A DNA stretch of 64,000 bases from positions 1 to 64,000 of the forward strand of contig JAOUOP010000046.1 of the NCBI GenBank assembly GCA_029880325.1. The letters are read 5' to 3'. Numbering within the stretch: the first letter of the stretch is position 1; every line of letters starts with the position of its first letter. The notes under the pieces are model-generated. The model did no database searches, was not told where the DNA came from, and saw nothing but the letters and a program-made list of their open reading frames with translations. This document shows, in pieces, positions 9,801 through 17,690 of this stretch. Source of the stretch: Myxococcales bacterium (lineage in GTDB: Bacteria; Myxococcota_A; Polyangia; Polyangiales; JAFGIB01). A program made the translations under genes and the position numbers.

Positions 9801-9937
9801 TCGCTGCCCTCCGAAGGCTCGGGGGCCGGCGCCGCGGGCTCCTCAGCGGGTGGGGGATCGTCGCTTTGCGCGGCCGCGGGCGCGGCGGCCAGGGACAGCG
9901 CCGCGACGGCGATGACTACTCGACTGAAGCGTGCCAA
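6821..9937 (-). CDS. TonB-dependent outer membrane receptor with Pro/Glu-rich N-terminus
   Basis: The protein is about 1038 aa from a TTG at 9937 that has GGGAG eight bases upstream; a longer frame reaches 9994. A signal peptide ends at AAAQS. It is followed by about 95 residues rich in Pro, Glu and Ala with a four-fold EAPEA repeat, encoded by near-identical 12-bp DNA repeats at about 9735-9795. Then comes a TonB-box-like IEEIVVTGSRI, a plug domain (NLADVIRYLS, NLRGLGPQATLVLVNGRR, ILKGGASAIYGSDAIAGVVNI), a long beta-barrel and a C-terminal Phe (LFAGLTQEF). This is the architecture of active uptake receptors for siderophores, cobalamin, peptides or glycans. The plug resembles the iron-complex/oligosaccharide group, but the ligand is not determinable. 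It is followed one base later by a lipoprotein gene. Confidence 0.93.
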   Translation of the reverse strand: MARFSRVVIAVAALSLAAAPAAAQSDDPPPAEEPAAPAPEPSEGSEPPEAPEAEAPEAEAPEAEAPEAEAESPEAPAEHPPAADAAQSPAEPSPEASTAAPEASLDLGAALPEDSGEADESEHAGDGSIEEIVVTGSRIKRRSAFSTASPVQIVDRKELEVSGAENLADVIRYLSVNSGSTQSIATGTGGVQQFNLRGLGPQATLVLVNGRRMVPTGAGAGGGGGFVDVGTIPIAMVERIEILKGGASAIYGSDAIAGVVNIITRRKFDGVRVEARGVSMDSFEQMDGDISLAAGKTFDGGGIVGGATYYVRQPLMIEDLPWAQEFDVSQFGHPASFAWVGPVGQRIYETSGLGAQRVVLPDPACGEPGSQSFLGPASPTTNNQFCYTNAHPNALFGSERRISAYVTGDLDLSDHTLAFTELMASVDEQRQRVAPSFGVLTRPVFASLSGNPHADAPDYLPQGGGYPPTLGVAYIGRPAGGNIGKNRFIENDSHTLRAVVGLRGDLQDAMANTIAEDWEWELAGTWSRTNYTINAPDTLETEFRASLGIPEALDELGIMDNPCAPSLSADERVAAGCYNPFYLSERSDAELAIIDGFSDVMVLDTDSTLIMGDAQLGGPLFELPGGDVSFALGHQIRYEERVLDAGALAEAEAFSFVLGNTSNRNDRLVNSPYLEFAIPLINGLEVELAARLEAYSEFDPELREKIGLTLGLGELFGSNEKIWRRLILRGVWTRAFRAPNLFQTAEESLATAPTGFTSSSGDTAFAAARVRGNAGLKAEEATAISGGFQWLPIDQLALSFDYYFYEYENQIAPENGAGFYRDFTQCIEDQSGPGGDLESCRDDRVVTSDGTITGTLQAVEVQWINAPKVQTQGIDLGGQLTINQDLLGTGSDFGAFTIGGQGTYILEFLAIDEDGEEFEAAGHNNALNFVRPMPRFRSNFMAGYRYSDHSLSATVRYIGEVEDDDAINVVGIEHTMPAWVTLDLQYTLSLPDLIGSLTEVRVGVRNVGDVAPPLSYSGGISSYDPRGRLLFAGLTQEF

Positions 9938-10039
9938 GGATCGGTACTCCCTTTTCGCAATGGCGCTGTAGCGGGCCGGACACGCCGCCGTCAACTATCG
10001 GAGAGGATCGGGAGCGAATGGATGGGCGGGCGCTGGGCC

Positions 10040-10801
10040 TCAGAGCTTCGAAAAGTCGGGCTTTCGCTTCTCGAGCGTCGCGCCCATGGCCTCGCGCGCC
10101 TCGGGGGAGCGCAGACGCTCGGCGAAAACGTGCATTTCCTTGTCGATCACGGTCTGCAGGCGCTCGCGGATTTCGGCGCGCAGGAGCTTTTTGGTCGCTT
10201 GCACGGCGTCGGGCGGGCGGGCAGCCAGCTCGCGGGCCTGGGCCAGGGCGCGGGCCTGCACCGCATCGTCGGCGAGGGCCTCGGTGGCCAGGCCGAGGTC
10301 CACGGCCTGCTCTCCACCCAGGGTTTCACCCAGCAACAAGAGCGAGGCGGCGCGCTGGGAACCGACGAGACGCGGCAGAAGCAGCGAGGCGCCGAACTCG
10401 GGCACCAGGCCCAGACCCACGAAGGGCATGCGCAGCTTGGCGCTGCGGCCCACGTAGACCAGGTCGCAGTGCAGCAGCATGGTCGTACCGATGCCCACGG
10501 CGTAACCATTGACCGCGGCCACCACGGGCTTGTCGAGTTCGGGCAGCGTCTTCAGGAAGCGCGTGACGGCGCTGGCATCGCGCGCGGGATCGAGAAAATC
10601 GACCAGGTCATTGCCGGCGGTGAAATCCTTGGGACCTCCGGTAAAGAGCAGCACGCGCACGGCCGGGTCGCTCTGGGCGTGCTGCACGGCGTCGGCCATG
10701 CGCGCGTACATGCCGGAGGTGAGCGCGTTCTTCTTGCTGGGGCGGTTCAACCTGACCTGCAGCACGCCGGCATCGGCCTCGACCTTCACCTCGTCGTCCA
10801 T
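10040..10801 (-). CDS. Enoyl-CoA hydratase/isomerase family protein
   Basis: The protein is 253 aa, the full length of the crotonase fold, and cytoplasmic. The two oxyanion-hole segments are visible: FTAGNDL (about residues 60-66) and NGYAVGIGTTM (about 100-110). In place of a hydratase Glu pair, the later acid is in LVPEFGAS (about 137-144), as in delta3-delta2-enoyl-CoA isomerases (PaaG/ECI-like members). I therefore favour a double-bond isomerase or a broad hydratase in fatty or aromatic acid degradation over a classical hydratase. It lies between the TonB receptor and an unrelated lipoprotein, 16 bases downstream of the latter on the same strand. The context adds no pathway information. 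Confidence 0.85.
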   Translation of the reverse strand: MDDEVKVEADAGVLQVRLNRPSKKNALTSGMYARMADAVQHAQSDPAVRVLLFTGGPKDFTAGNDLVDFLDPARDASAVTRFLKTLPELDKPVVAAVNGYAVGIGTTMLLHCDLVYVGRSAKLRMPFVGLGLVPEFGASLLLPRLVGSQRAASLLLLGETLGGEQAVDLGLATEALADDAVQARALAQARELAARPPDAVQATKKLLRAEIRERLQTVIDKEMHVFAERLRSPEAREAMGATLEKRKPDFSKL

Positions 10802-10817
10802 CGCATCTCCTGGTGAG

Positions 10818-11612
10818 CTACTTGCACTGCATGCTGATTACGCTGGTGTGATGGCCGGCCAGTACTGGCACCACCGCCACATCGTCCTGGTCGGGATGGG
10901 GCCAGCCCGAGAGCGTATTGTCTGGCTGGAAAGCGCAGTCACCCTCGGGATGCTGGAAGCGGATCGCCGTGCGGCCCGGCTCTACATTCAGGAAGCCACC
11001 GCTGCCGCGCAGCTCGACCCACTGGGCCTGATCGAGCAGGCGTCCGGCCACATTGAGAAAGAAGCGCTCGCCGGATGGGGGCTCGAGTTGGGCGCTGACG
11101 TACTCGATGCCGCTGAAGTAGACCACGCCGCGCTCCGGGTCCAGGTCGACGCCCAGGCCCTCGGCAACCGAGCGCAGCCCGCCCTCATTGTCGACGCGGG
11201 TGTTGTTGAGCTCGATGGGCTCGTCGGTGGTCACGAAAGCGCGCAGGGTGGGCGCCAAGCCCTCGCCCTCGATGCGCAGGGCCACGTTGGAGTGCGCCGG
11301 CACCTCGATGCTGTAGGCGCCGATTTCATCGCTGTCGACGCAGCCGTAGTCGGGCTCATCGTGGACGCAGATGTGGACCGGCGGGCGCTCCCAGGTAAAC
11401 AGGCCGCCGTTGACGTGGCCGGTGATCGTCACCGAGCCGAAGCGGCCGGCGCTGAACGAACCGGCCGCGGAGCGGGCGGGCCCGCCGTCGGCGGAGGCCA
11501 CGTCGGCGCCCAGGTCGCGCTGGTCGAGGGCGCAGCCGGCCAGCCCGGCGGCCAGCAGGAGACGGCAGAGCGCGCTGGCGCGGGGGGCGGGGCGGTGAGG
11601 GGCAGCGGTCAC
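10818..11612 (-). CDS. Hypothetical lipoprotein
   Basis: The protein is about 264 aa from a GTG at 11612, chosen because it gives a compact signal peptide (RASALCRLLLAAGLAGC, Cys about residue 26). The frame itself is open upstream to 11831, but that part has no secretory character. The mature protein contains beta-rich stretches such as SVTITGHVNGGLFTW and IGAYSIEVPAHSNVALRIEG, like carboxypeptidase-regulatory/bacterial Ig-like domains. It ends with a Cys pair around GDCAFQP and VISMQCK. It is probably an envelope protein. I do not recognise the family. Confidence 0.65.
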   Translation of the reverse strand: MTAAPHRPAPRASALCRLLLAAGLAGCALDQRDLGADVASADGGPARSAAGSFSAGRFGSVTITGHVNGGLFTWERPPVHICVHDEPDYGCVDSDEIGAYSIEVPAHSNVALRIEGEGLAPTLRAFVTTDEPIELNNTRVDNEGGLRSVAEGLGVDLDPERGVVYFSGIEYVSAQLEPPSGERFFLNVAGRLLDQAQWVELRGSGGFLNVEPGRTAIRFQHPEGDCAFQPDNTLSGWPHPDQDDVAVVPVLAGHHTSVISMQCK

Positions 11613-12174
11613 GGCCCCCTGGTTGTACTGCAAGGCGTGCGGGAACGCAGCCGGCCGATGGTGGCGAAAACGGCAGAGCGGGTTCTGCGCCACGCGACAC
11701 GACCTCGGTGTTTGGTACGCGCTGCCGCACTCGACCACGATCTCGGTGTTCACGGCCTGGCGAGACAGGCATTTCGAGCAGCGGAGGGGGCGGCCGGCAC
11801 GCGATTTGCTCCGTTGGCTCGCCGAGCCCAAAGTGCCGCGCAGACACGCGACCTGCCCGACAGCTCGAGCCGCACGGTCGGAAGCGCCGAATACCGCCGA
11901 CGCGACCCCCAGCCGGGGCCTTGCATCGGGTCCTGCGCAAAAACCTCGAAGCCTTCCTGGCCCGCGCCCAGGGCGCCGACAGGGACGGCCGAGGTGTCGC
12001 CGACCTCAAAAAAGGAGTTCGGAGAGCTTGTGCAGTTGCTTGCCAGTTGCGAAGTCGCGGCTGTTGTTGAGGTGGCCACCGGGTGGCTCGACCCCATATT
12101 TCTGCGCGCAATCCCGACCAAGGAGCCGCCGCGGAAATGTCTCTGCCTGCCTGGCAGCCAGGCCAGACCGCCCC
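11613..12174. other. Long gap without a supported gene
   Basis: About 560 bases lie between the lipoprotein start and the end of the CPBP protease gene. Frames are open on both strands, as expected at this G+C, but none has a ribosome site or a recognisable protein. A minus-strand frame near 11690-11770 reads a short Cys-rich piece (LRCSKCLSRQAVNTEIVVEC) that resembles a zinc-ribbon remnant. It may be a decayed gene. Confidence 0.4.
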
Positions 12175-12966
12175 TCAGCCGCCTCCAGCTTCCAACAACC
12201 GCTGCAGCTTGCCCTGCTGCCAGAGCGAAAAGAGGTCCATCGACCAGGCCACACCGCAGTGGACGAAAACGCCTCCGTAAATGGAGCGCGTACGCAGGGC
12301 GATGGTGCCCAGGGCGATGCCCGCCAGGATCGAGCCGAAGCACTCGGCCGGGGGTTTGCTGTAGTGCATCATGGCGTAGGGCACGACCATGATGAAGATC
12401 GAAAGCGCTCCCACGTGCCGCGCCAGGGCGAAGATCATGAAACCGCGCAGGAAGAATTCGAGCAGGAAAAACTGGCTGCCGTAGGCCAGTTCCCAGGCCA
12501 GAAGCCCCCACAGCGAATCGGCCGCCTCCCGGTACTTGGGGTAGGTGCGCACGAAGCCGTCGGTGAACGAGGCGCCGTAGGCCATGGGGATGACCAGCGC
12601 GAGCATCCCGAAGTAGAGCAGCCAAGCGCCGCGGCTGGTCTTCTTGCCCAGGCCGTAATCGCCGATGTTCTCCCGCAACACCAGCTTGATGCACAGGGCC
12701 GGCAAGACGAAGTAGCTCAGCAGCTTGAACAGGGCCCAGTAGAGGTGCGGGTAGAGCCCGGGCTGGGGCCAGCTGGCAAAGAGTTCGCGCGCCCCGTCGA
12801 CGCCCGCGATGAAGCCCGGCTTGCCGAAGTACCGCTGTAGGGCCAGCGAGAGCGCCACCGTCAGCAGCACCACCGCGGCACGACCGCCGGGCAGGCTGCG
12901 GTCGATGTACTGCGCATCGATGGCGCGCCACTGTTCGACGGTCAGCTTTGCCAGCAGCGCTTTCAT
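12175..12966 (-). CDS. CPBP-type intramembrane metalloprotease
   Basis: The protein is 263 aa and polytopic, with hydrophobic segments near residues 30-50, 85-105, 125-145, 170-195, 205-225 and 235-250. The conserved motifs of the CAAX-protease/bacteriocin-processing (CPBP) family are in order: an acidic-Arg motif EFFLRGF (about 180), YAMMHYSKP with the second-motif His (about 203) and a final HCGVAW (about 240). The first motif has a single Glu rather than the usual EE. Members are membrane proteases or act in membrane-protein processing; the substrate is unknown. The start ATG at 12966 (MKALLAKL) gives a good N-terminus. The gene is transcribed away from the duplicated lipoprotein region. 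Confidence 0.8.
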   Translation of the reverse strand: MKALLAKLTVEQWRAIDAQYIDRSLPGGRAAVVLLTVALSLALQRYFGKPGFIAGVDGARELFASWPQPGLYPHLYWALFKLLSYFVLPALCIKLVLRENIGDYGLGKKTSRGAWLLYFGMLALVIPMAYGASFTDGFVRTYPKYREAADSLWGLLAWELAYGSQFFLLEFFLRGFMIFALARHVGALSIFIMVVPYAMMHYSKPPAECFGSILAGIALGTIALRTRSIYGGVFVHCGVAWSMDLFSLWQQGKLQRLLEAGGG

Positions 12967-13099
12967 CCCGGGGGGGGTTCTACGCCAGATGCCGCCGTCG
13001 GGCGAGGCCGAGCGAGACTCGGCACCGACGCCGAGCAATGTCCCTGGCAGCGTCTTTGAATCATTTACGATACCGGAAGGGGGAGCGGGGGCGGTGCCG

Positions 13100-13840
13100 G
13101 AAAACGTCCTGGCAGCTTTCGCGCGGCTTTCGCGCGGCTGCCTTGGTGCCACAATTTCGTACATGGAGCTTGCGGTGGCACCCCGGATCGAGCACGGTAG
13201 GGGCGGTGCTTTGTGGGTCCGGAGTCGGTGCGATCCGGAGGTAGTCCAATGTGGTTTGCAATTGCCTTGTGCACGCTCGTGCTGGGGGCGGCGGGATGTG
13301 GTGCCGGCGGCGACAGCGGTGGGGGGCGGACCGGTGGGAGCGCCTTCGGGGTGAGTCAGACCGGCAGCGGGCCGGCCTCCAGCGGCGCCTTCGGCAACAC
13401 CAACGCGACGGCGCTGTCCCCGCGAAATGTCACTGGCAGCTTTCGAGCTGCTCCCCGAGAAAACCTGCTCATTAGAGCAGTCTTTCCCGGGCCCAAGGCC
13501 CATGCCACATCCTACCCCGATGTAAGCGTCTGCTCGCCGGTGGGCGGCTTCGACCGCGTGCTGCCACAATTGCGTACAGTAACCTTGCGGTGGTTTCGGG
13601 GATCGGTCAACGTTGCGCTGGAGCAGCGTGGATTCTGGTCTGGAGAGGTGGCGTGATGCGACTTGAATATGCCCTGTGCGCACTGGTGCTGGCGGCTGCG
13701 GCCTGCGGCGGCGGCGACGGCGATACCACGGATGGCCGGGGGCCAAGCGGCCCCTCCACAGGCGGTCAGCCCGCCGCGGGCGAACCGGGCGATGGCAGCG
13801 GGCCGGCCTCCAGCGGCATGTTCGGCAATACCAACGCGAC
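13100..13840 (+). repeat. Tandem duplication of a lipoprotein 5' region
   Basis: Two copies of the same arrangement lie in tandem. Each has an upstream block with CTGGCAGCTTTCG, a TGCCACAATTxCGTACA block and TTGCGGTGG, then a short gap, then a signal peptide and the sequence GSGPASSGxFGNTNATA. Copy 1 runs about 13100-13412 and copy 2 about 13424-13840. Divergence between the copies is substantial, so the duplication is not recent. Confidence 0.7.
13249..13656 (+). pseudogene. Truncated tandem copy of the downstream VWA lipoprotein
   Basis: An intact ribosome site (GGAGG, 13237-13241) and start (MWFAIALCTLVLGAAGC) are followed by a lipobox and a linker ending GSGPASSGAFGNTNATA. This matches the first 45-50 residues of the next gene. 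After that the frame runs through the duplicated upstream block and ends at 13654-13656 with no VWA domain. The product, if made, would be 135 aa with only a lipoprotein anchor. The stop overlaps the ATG of the complete copy (TGATG), which could couple translation. Confidence 0.7.
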
Positions 13841-14900
13841 GGCGCCGAATATGATGGCGCTGGCCAATGGCGGCACCCTGGCCGACGGCGCCGTGGCCGA
13901 CGACTGCGAGGTCGGACAGCTCTGCGTGTCGGACAATCCCGATGAGGATGATTGCGGCACCCTGCGGCTGGAGTCGGATATCGAGGTCACCCGCGAGCCG
14001 GGCAACCTGCTGATCATCTTCGACCAGTCGGGAAGCATGGACCAACCGTGGGGCAATGGCGGCAGCAAGCTGCAGGCCGCCCAGACGGCGCTGGTCAATG
14101 CGATCACACCGCTGCAGGACGACCTGACGGTGGGCGCCATCTTCTTCCCGACCTATGACTGCCCCCTGCTTCTTGTGCCTCCGGTCGGAGGGGCCGTGGC
14201 GCCCATCGATGGCCCCGGGCAGATCCCCTTCCAGGCGGGGCCCACTTTCCTCGGCGCCTGGCAGCAGCACTGGGCGGCTGGCCGCATGAATACGGGTCTC
14301 GGCACCCCGATGCAGGAGGCCTTCGATCGCGCCGACGTGGCGATCCAAAACGCCACGCTGACGGGCAATCTGGCCATCATCGCGTTTACCGACGGCGAGC
14401 CCAACTGCTTTGCCGATCCCAACCAGTCCGGCCCTACCATGCTCGAACCCGACCGGGCAGCGAGCTGGCTTGGCAGCCAGATGATCAAGACCTACGTGGT
14501 CGGCCTGCCCGGCGCCGTTGGCGTGCAGCTGCTCAACGACGTCGCGGTCGCCGGCGGCACCATGCAGTACATCGTGCCCGACGATCCGGCGCAGCTCGAG
14601 GCGGTGCTCTCCCAGGTCGTCAGTGAGACCGTCACCGCCGGCTTCAACTCCTGCTCGATCACGCTCAATCCCGCCGCCGACGTGCCCGACAAACTGCTCA
14701 TGATCGTCGAGGAGACGGGCATCGTCGGTGAGCAGCAGGTGCCCAGGGACTTCGGCTGGAGCATCAGCGACAATGGCGAGAACGTGGAGATCACCGGCGC
14801 CCTGTGCGACGACGCCATGAACGGTCGCTTCACCTCCATCACCTTCGAGTTCGCTTGCCCCGAGGCACCGCCGCCGCCTCCCATCAAACCGCCGGAATGA
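13656..14900 (+). CDS. VWA-domain lipoprotein
   Basis: The protein is 414 aa, starting MRLEYALCALVLAAAAC with GGAGAGG upstream. The frame is open further 5', but only this start gives a signal peptide and lipobox (Cys about residue 17). A Gly/Ser linker is followed by a Cys-containing segment (CEVGQLC, about 85) and a von Willebrand A domain with MIDAS motif DQSGS (about residue 122). It ends with a Cys pair (NSCSITL and FEFACPE) and a Pro-rich tail. VWA domains bind metal-dependent protein ligands, and in this phylum such lipoproteins are abundant surface or periplasmic proteins of unknown role. Two further VWA lipoproteins occur at 25.9-27.2 and 47.8-49.7 kb. Confidence 0.85.
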   Translation: MRLEYALCALVLAAAACGGGDGDTTDGRGPSGPSTGGQPAAGEPGDGSGPASSGMFGNTNATAPNMMALANGGTLADGAVADDCEVGQLCVSDNPDEDDCGTLRLESDIEVTREPGNLLIIFDQSGSMDQPWGNGGSKLQAAQTALVNAITPLQDDLTVGAIFFPTYDCPLLLVPPVGGAVAPIDGPGQIPFQAGPTFLGAWQQHWAAGRMNTGLGTPMQEAFDRADVAIQNATLTGNLAIIAFTDGEPNCFADPNQSGPTMLEPDRAASWLGSQMIKTYVVGLPGAVGVQLLNDVAVAGGTMQYIVPDDPAQLEAVLSQVVSETVTAGFNSCSITLNPAADVPDKLLMIVEETGIVGEQQVPRDFGWSISDNGENVEITGALCDDAMNGRFTSITFEFACPEAPPPPPIKPPE

Positions 14901-15041
14901 TCGGCGCTGGCTACCACGCAGTAGCCGCCCGCCACAACAGGGCCGTGCCGATACCGAAGCGTCAGCCCCGCTCGCGCTGGGCTGCGACTTCGACAGCGTC
15001 GCGGCCCGCTGCACCAGCGCGGGTTTGCGACATTCTCAAGG

Positions 15042-15071
15042 CGCTCGCCATTTGAGCAATGGCAACGAGCG
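15042..15071. terminator. Hairpin between convergent genes
   Basis: CGCTCG-CCATT pairs with AATGG-CAA-CGAGCG around the loop TGAGC. It lies between the stop of the VWA gene and the stop of the kinase gene. There is no clear T-tract, so it is terminator-like only. Confidence 0.35.
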
Positions 15072-15077
15072 GATGCT

Positions 15078-16580
15078 TCAGAGCGGCTGGATGCCGCCGG
15101 CGCCAACCGCGTTTTGGGCCACCGTGGCCAGGGCGAAGGGGTCGAGGGGCTTGACCAGGAAGCCGTCGGCGCCGAGCGACGACAGGAGCCTCCAATCGCC
15201 CGCGCCGCCGTTGGCCGTGCAGACCACAATGGGCACGTCATGGTGCGCGCGCACGGCCGCGGTCAGCTCGACGCCGTTGAGGTCGGGCATTTCCAGATCG
15301 ATCACCAGCAGGTCGGCCGGCTCGGCGTCGTGGGCGGCCAGGGCTGTGGCACCTCCCTCGTGCAGCTCGATGGCCGCGCCTGGAAAGGCATAGCTCAGGG
15401 TCTCCCAGGCCAGCTCGCGGAAGTCGGCATCGTCGTCGGCCACCAGGATGCGCAGGCTCTTGCGGCCGGCGGCCCAGGCACGCCGCGCTTCGATCAACTC
15501 GCGGCGGAAGTGCTCGACGCTGGGGGTGCGCGTGTGGGGGTCGGGCTCGAGAGCGCGCGCGAGCACGCCGTCGAAGGCGTCGCGCAGCTCCGGGCGGCGC
15601 CGACTGATGGGCTCGGGGCGGCGGCCGAGGGCGGCGAGCATGTCTTCGGGGGAGATGATGCCGAAGGGCGTGTCGCCGCTCAGCAGCTCGTAGGCCAAAA
15701 CACCCAGGGCGTAGACGTCGGAGCGCTTGAGCAGCTCGGAGCTGAGGTCGGTGCAGGCGTACTCGGGAGCCATGTAGGCCGGAGTCCCCGCCATCGGGTG
15801 CTCACCGGCTTCGCCGCTCTGCAGGTCGAATAGGCGGCTGAGACCCAGGTCGGCGATGGCCACGCGCCCGTAGGCGCCGAGCAGGATGTTGCTGGGCTTG
15901 AGATCGCCGTGCAGCGTGCCCGAGCTGTGAATCGCCGCAAGGCCCTGGCAGATGCCGTCCATGCAGTCGAGGGCCTGCTCGACACCGGGCAGCTTGCCCT
16001 CGAACAACAAGCCATCGAGCCAGTCAGCAATGCTGGTGCCGGGCACGTGTTCCATGGCGAAGTACGGCACGCCGTCAATCTCTCCGAAGGCGTAGATCTC
16101 GACCACGTTGGGATGGCGCGTGCGGGCCATGGCACGGGCTTCGGTCAAAAAGCGCGCCCGGACCTTGTCGGTCGTGGCCTGGCTGGGCCGGATCAGCTTG
16201 ATCGCCACGTCGCGCTCGAGTTGCTCGTCGACGGCCAAGAGAACGGTGCCCATGCCGCCCTGGCCCAGCGGTCCGATCACGCGGTAGGTGCCGTCGATCA
16301 AGGTCCCGGCCGCCGGACCTTCCCACTGCTGCTCAGGCGGCAGCGTGAAGCAGTTGTCGTCGAAGTCATCGTACTCGGGATAGCTCGGCAGTTCGCCAAG
16401 GGTGCCGAAGCGTTCGCCCGCGCAAAGCGCCTGCGTGAGCCCGTCCGTGACCCGGGCGCCAGCGATACCCCGAAAGGCCGCGTCGTAGGGGGCGGTGGCG
16501 GGTGAGCCCATGGGGGGGTGCTGGTCGTGCATCGCGGTTACTGCTTTCGCGTTCTGGACCGTGAGATGGCCCACATCCAA
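15078..16580 (-). CDS. Ser/Thr protein kinase with C-terminal receiver domain
   Basis: The protein is 500 aa. Residues about 95-350 form a eukaryotic-type kinase: P-loop GQGGMGTV (about 106), VAIKLI Lys, catalytic LHGDLKPSN (about 221), IADLGLSRL with DLG for DFG (about 241) and GTPAYMAPEY (about 267). Residues about 375-495 form a response-regulator receiver: acidic cluster VADDD, phospho-acceptor Asp in VIDLEMPDLNG (about 427), Thr in VVCTAN and Lys in FLVKPLDP (about 473). No transmembrane segment is seen, so it is cytoplasmic. The fusion would let histidine-Asp phosphorelay input control Ser/Thr phosphorylation, or the reverse. The start ATG at 16580 has AAGGA upstream; MHDQ at 16532 is an alternative. 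The divergent neighbour carries Hpt and receiver domains and may be its phosphodonor. Confidence 0.92.
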   Translation of the reverse strand: MDVGHLTVQNAKAVTAMHDQHPPMGSPATAPYDAAFRGIAGARVTDGLTQALCAGERFGTLGELPSYPEYDDFDDNCFTLPPEQQWEGPAAGTLIDGTYRVIGPLGQGGMGTVLLAVDEQLERDVAIKLIRPSQATTDKVRARFLTEARAMARTRHPNVVEIYAFGEIDGVPYFAMEHVPGTSIADWLDGLLFEGKLPGVEQALDCMDGICQGLAAIHSSGTLHGDLKPSNILLGAYGRVAIADLGLSRLFDLQSGEAGEHPMAGTPAYMAPEYACTDLSSELLKRSDVYALGVLAYELLSGDTPFGIISPEDMLAALGRRPEPISRRRPELRDAFDGVLARALEPDPHTRTPSVEHFRRELIEARRAWAAGRKSLRILVADDDADFRELAWETLSYAFPGAAIELHEGGATALAAHDAEPADLLVIDLEMPDLNGVELTAAVRAHHDVPIVVCTANGGAGDWRLLSSLGADGFLVKPLDPFALATVAQNAVGAGGIQPL

Positions 16581-16650
16581 TCCTTACGGACGATTCCCCC
16601 AAAACTTTTGCGGGGTGTATGACTTCAACCTGCACGTAACCAGGGCCTCC

Positions 16651-16684
16651 TAGATGTGCTCAGCACTCCCGCCGAGCACATCTA
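16651..16684. repeat. Element A, short 30-bp form (copy S1), with flanking TA
   Basis: The 30-bp core at 16653-16682 is flanked by TA on both sides and has 9-bp perfect ends GATGTGCTC and GAGCACATC. It is the exact reverse complement of the copy at 51861-51890. It sits in the 130-bp divergent region between the kinase and the Hpt-receiver genes and could affect their promoters. Confidence 0.85.
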
Positions 16685-16713
16685 GCGACGCCCACATATC
16701 CCGTGGCGTGCGA

Positions 16714-17532
16714 ATGCGGCATGATCGCTCGGGCGTGGACCCCGGCGATCGACTCAAGGCCTTCGAGGACAAGCTCGCCGCCCTCAAGCACCGCATGGAG
16801 AGCGGCCTGGTGGAGCGTGCTGGCTCCCTGCGCCAGCTGGCCGACCGCTTGGACGGGGGCGATGAGGAGGCGCGCCGCGAGCTCAAAACCGAGAGTCATA
16901 AGCTGCGTGGCATCGCGGGCACCTATGGCCACGAGCAGCTCACCGACCTGGCCGCCGAGCTGGAACAACGCGCCAGCATGTCGCCGCCCGCAACCGTGGG
17001 GCGGCTGGCCCGCAGCCTGGCCGATCTGGCCGAACGCACCGGCCACGCCAGCTCGCCACCGGCACTGCGCGCGTCGCTGCCGCCCGAGGTCGCCACACCC
17101 GGCCCCTTCAAAGAGGCGCCCCTGCCGGCCATCGAGCGCCCCGGGGGCGGCGCCCTGCGGGTGTTGGCCATCGACGACGATCCGGTCACCCAGCGTCTGC
17201 TCAAGCTCACGCTGCGCGAGGTGGGAGGCTTCCAGGCCGACATCGTCACCTCGGCCGAAGAAGGTCTCGAGCGCCTTGCGGCTATCAGTTACGACGTGGT
17301 GGTCTCCGACGCCATGATGCCCGACATGAACGGCCGCGAGCTGTGCGAGCGGGCGCGGGCCGCCGGCGCCCAAATGCCCATCGTGATACTCTCGGCTGCC
17401 AGCGCCGACGAGCTGGGCTGGGAGGGAAAGCTGCCGGGCAAGAGCGTGTGGTTGCGCAAACCCTTCAAGCCGCGGGCCCTGGTGGAGGAATTGGCCCGCG
17501 TGGCCGGGGCGCGCAGTCCGCGCGAGAGTTAA
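16714..17532 (+). CDS. Hpt-receiver two-component phosphotransfer protein
   Basis: The protein is 272 aa from the ATG at 16714; an in-frame ATG at 16654 lies inside a mobile repeat and is unlikely to be the native start, and a GTG at 16735 is also possible. Residues about 20-115 form a histidine phosphotransfer helix bundle with the motif SHKLRGIAGTYG (His about 62). Residues about 148-265 form a receiver: LAIDDDPV (about 150), phospho-acceptor Asp in VSDAMMPDMNG (about 198), Ser in ILSAAS and Lys in LRKPFKP (about 248). No output domain is present, so it should act as a phosphorelay intermediate. It is divergent from the kinase-receiver gene, with which it shares a 130-bp intergenic region. 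Confidence 0.88.
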   Translation: MRHDRSGVDPGDRLKAFEDKLAALKHRMESGLVERAGSLRQLADRLDGGDEEARRELKTESHKLRGIAGTYGHEQLTDLAAELEQRASMSPPATVGRLARSLADLAERTGHASSPPALRASLPPEVATPGPFKEAPLPAIERPGGGALRVLAIDDDPVTQRLLKLTLREVGGFQADIVTSAEEGLERLAAISYDVVVSDAMMPDMNGRELCERARAAGAQMPIVILSAASADELGWEGKLPGKSVWLRKPFKPRALVEELARVAGARSPRES

Positions 17533-17690
17533 ACGCGGGCCGCCGCGCGGTTCTCGCTTCGCATCGGCGCGAGTTTTCGGGAGTGACGCCCGTGAACCCT
17601 CACACCTCCTGGTCTCTCCCACCTGTAGGAGCGACGCGCACCAGTTTGTTTGCAGCATGTCGCTTTTGCTAGCAGTTCCAGCCATATTGG

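Noticed and set aside
8036..10816. Very long plus-strand frame (926 aa) opposite the TonB receptor and hydratase
   Set aside because: It is the antisense of two clear genes; sequence is His/Gly/Ala-rich without domains.
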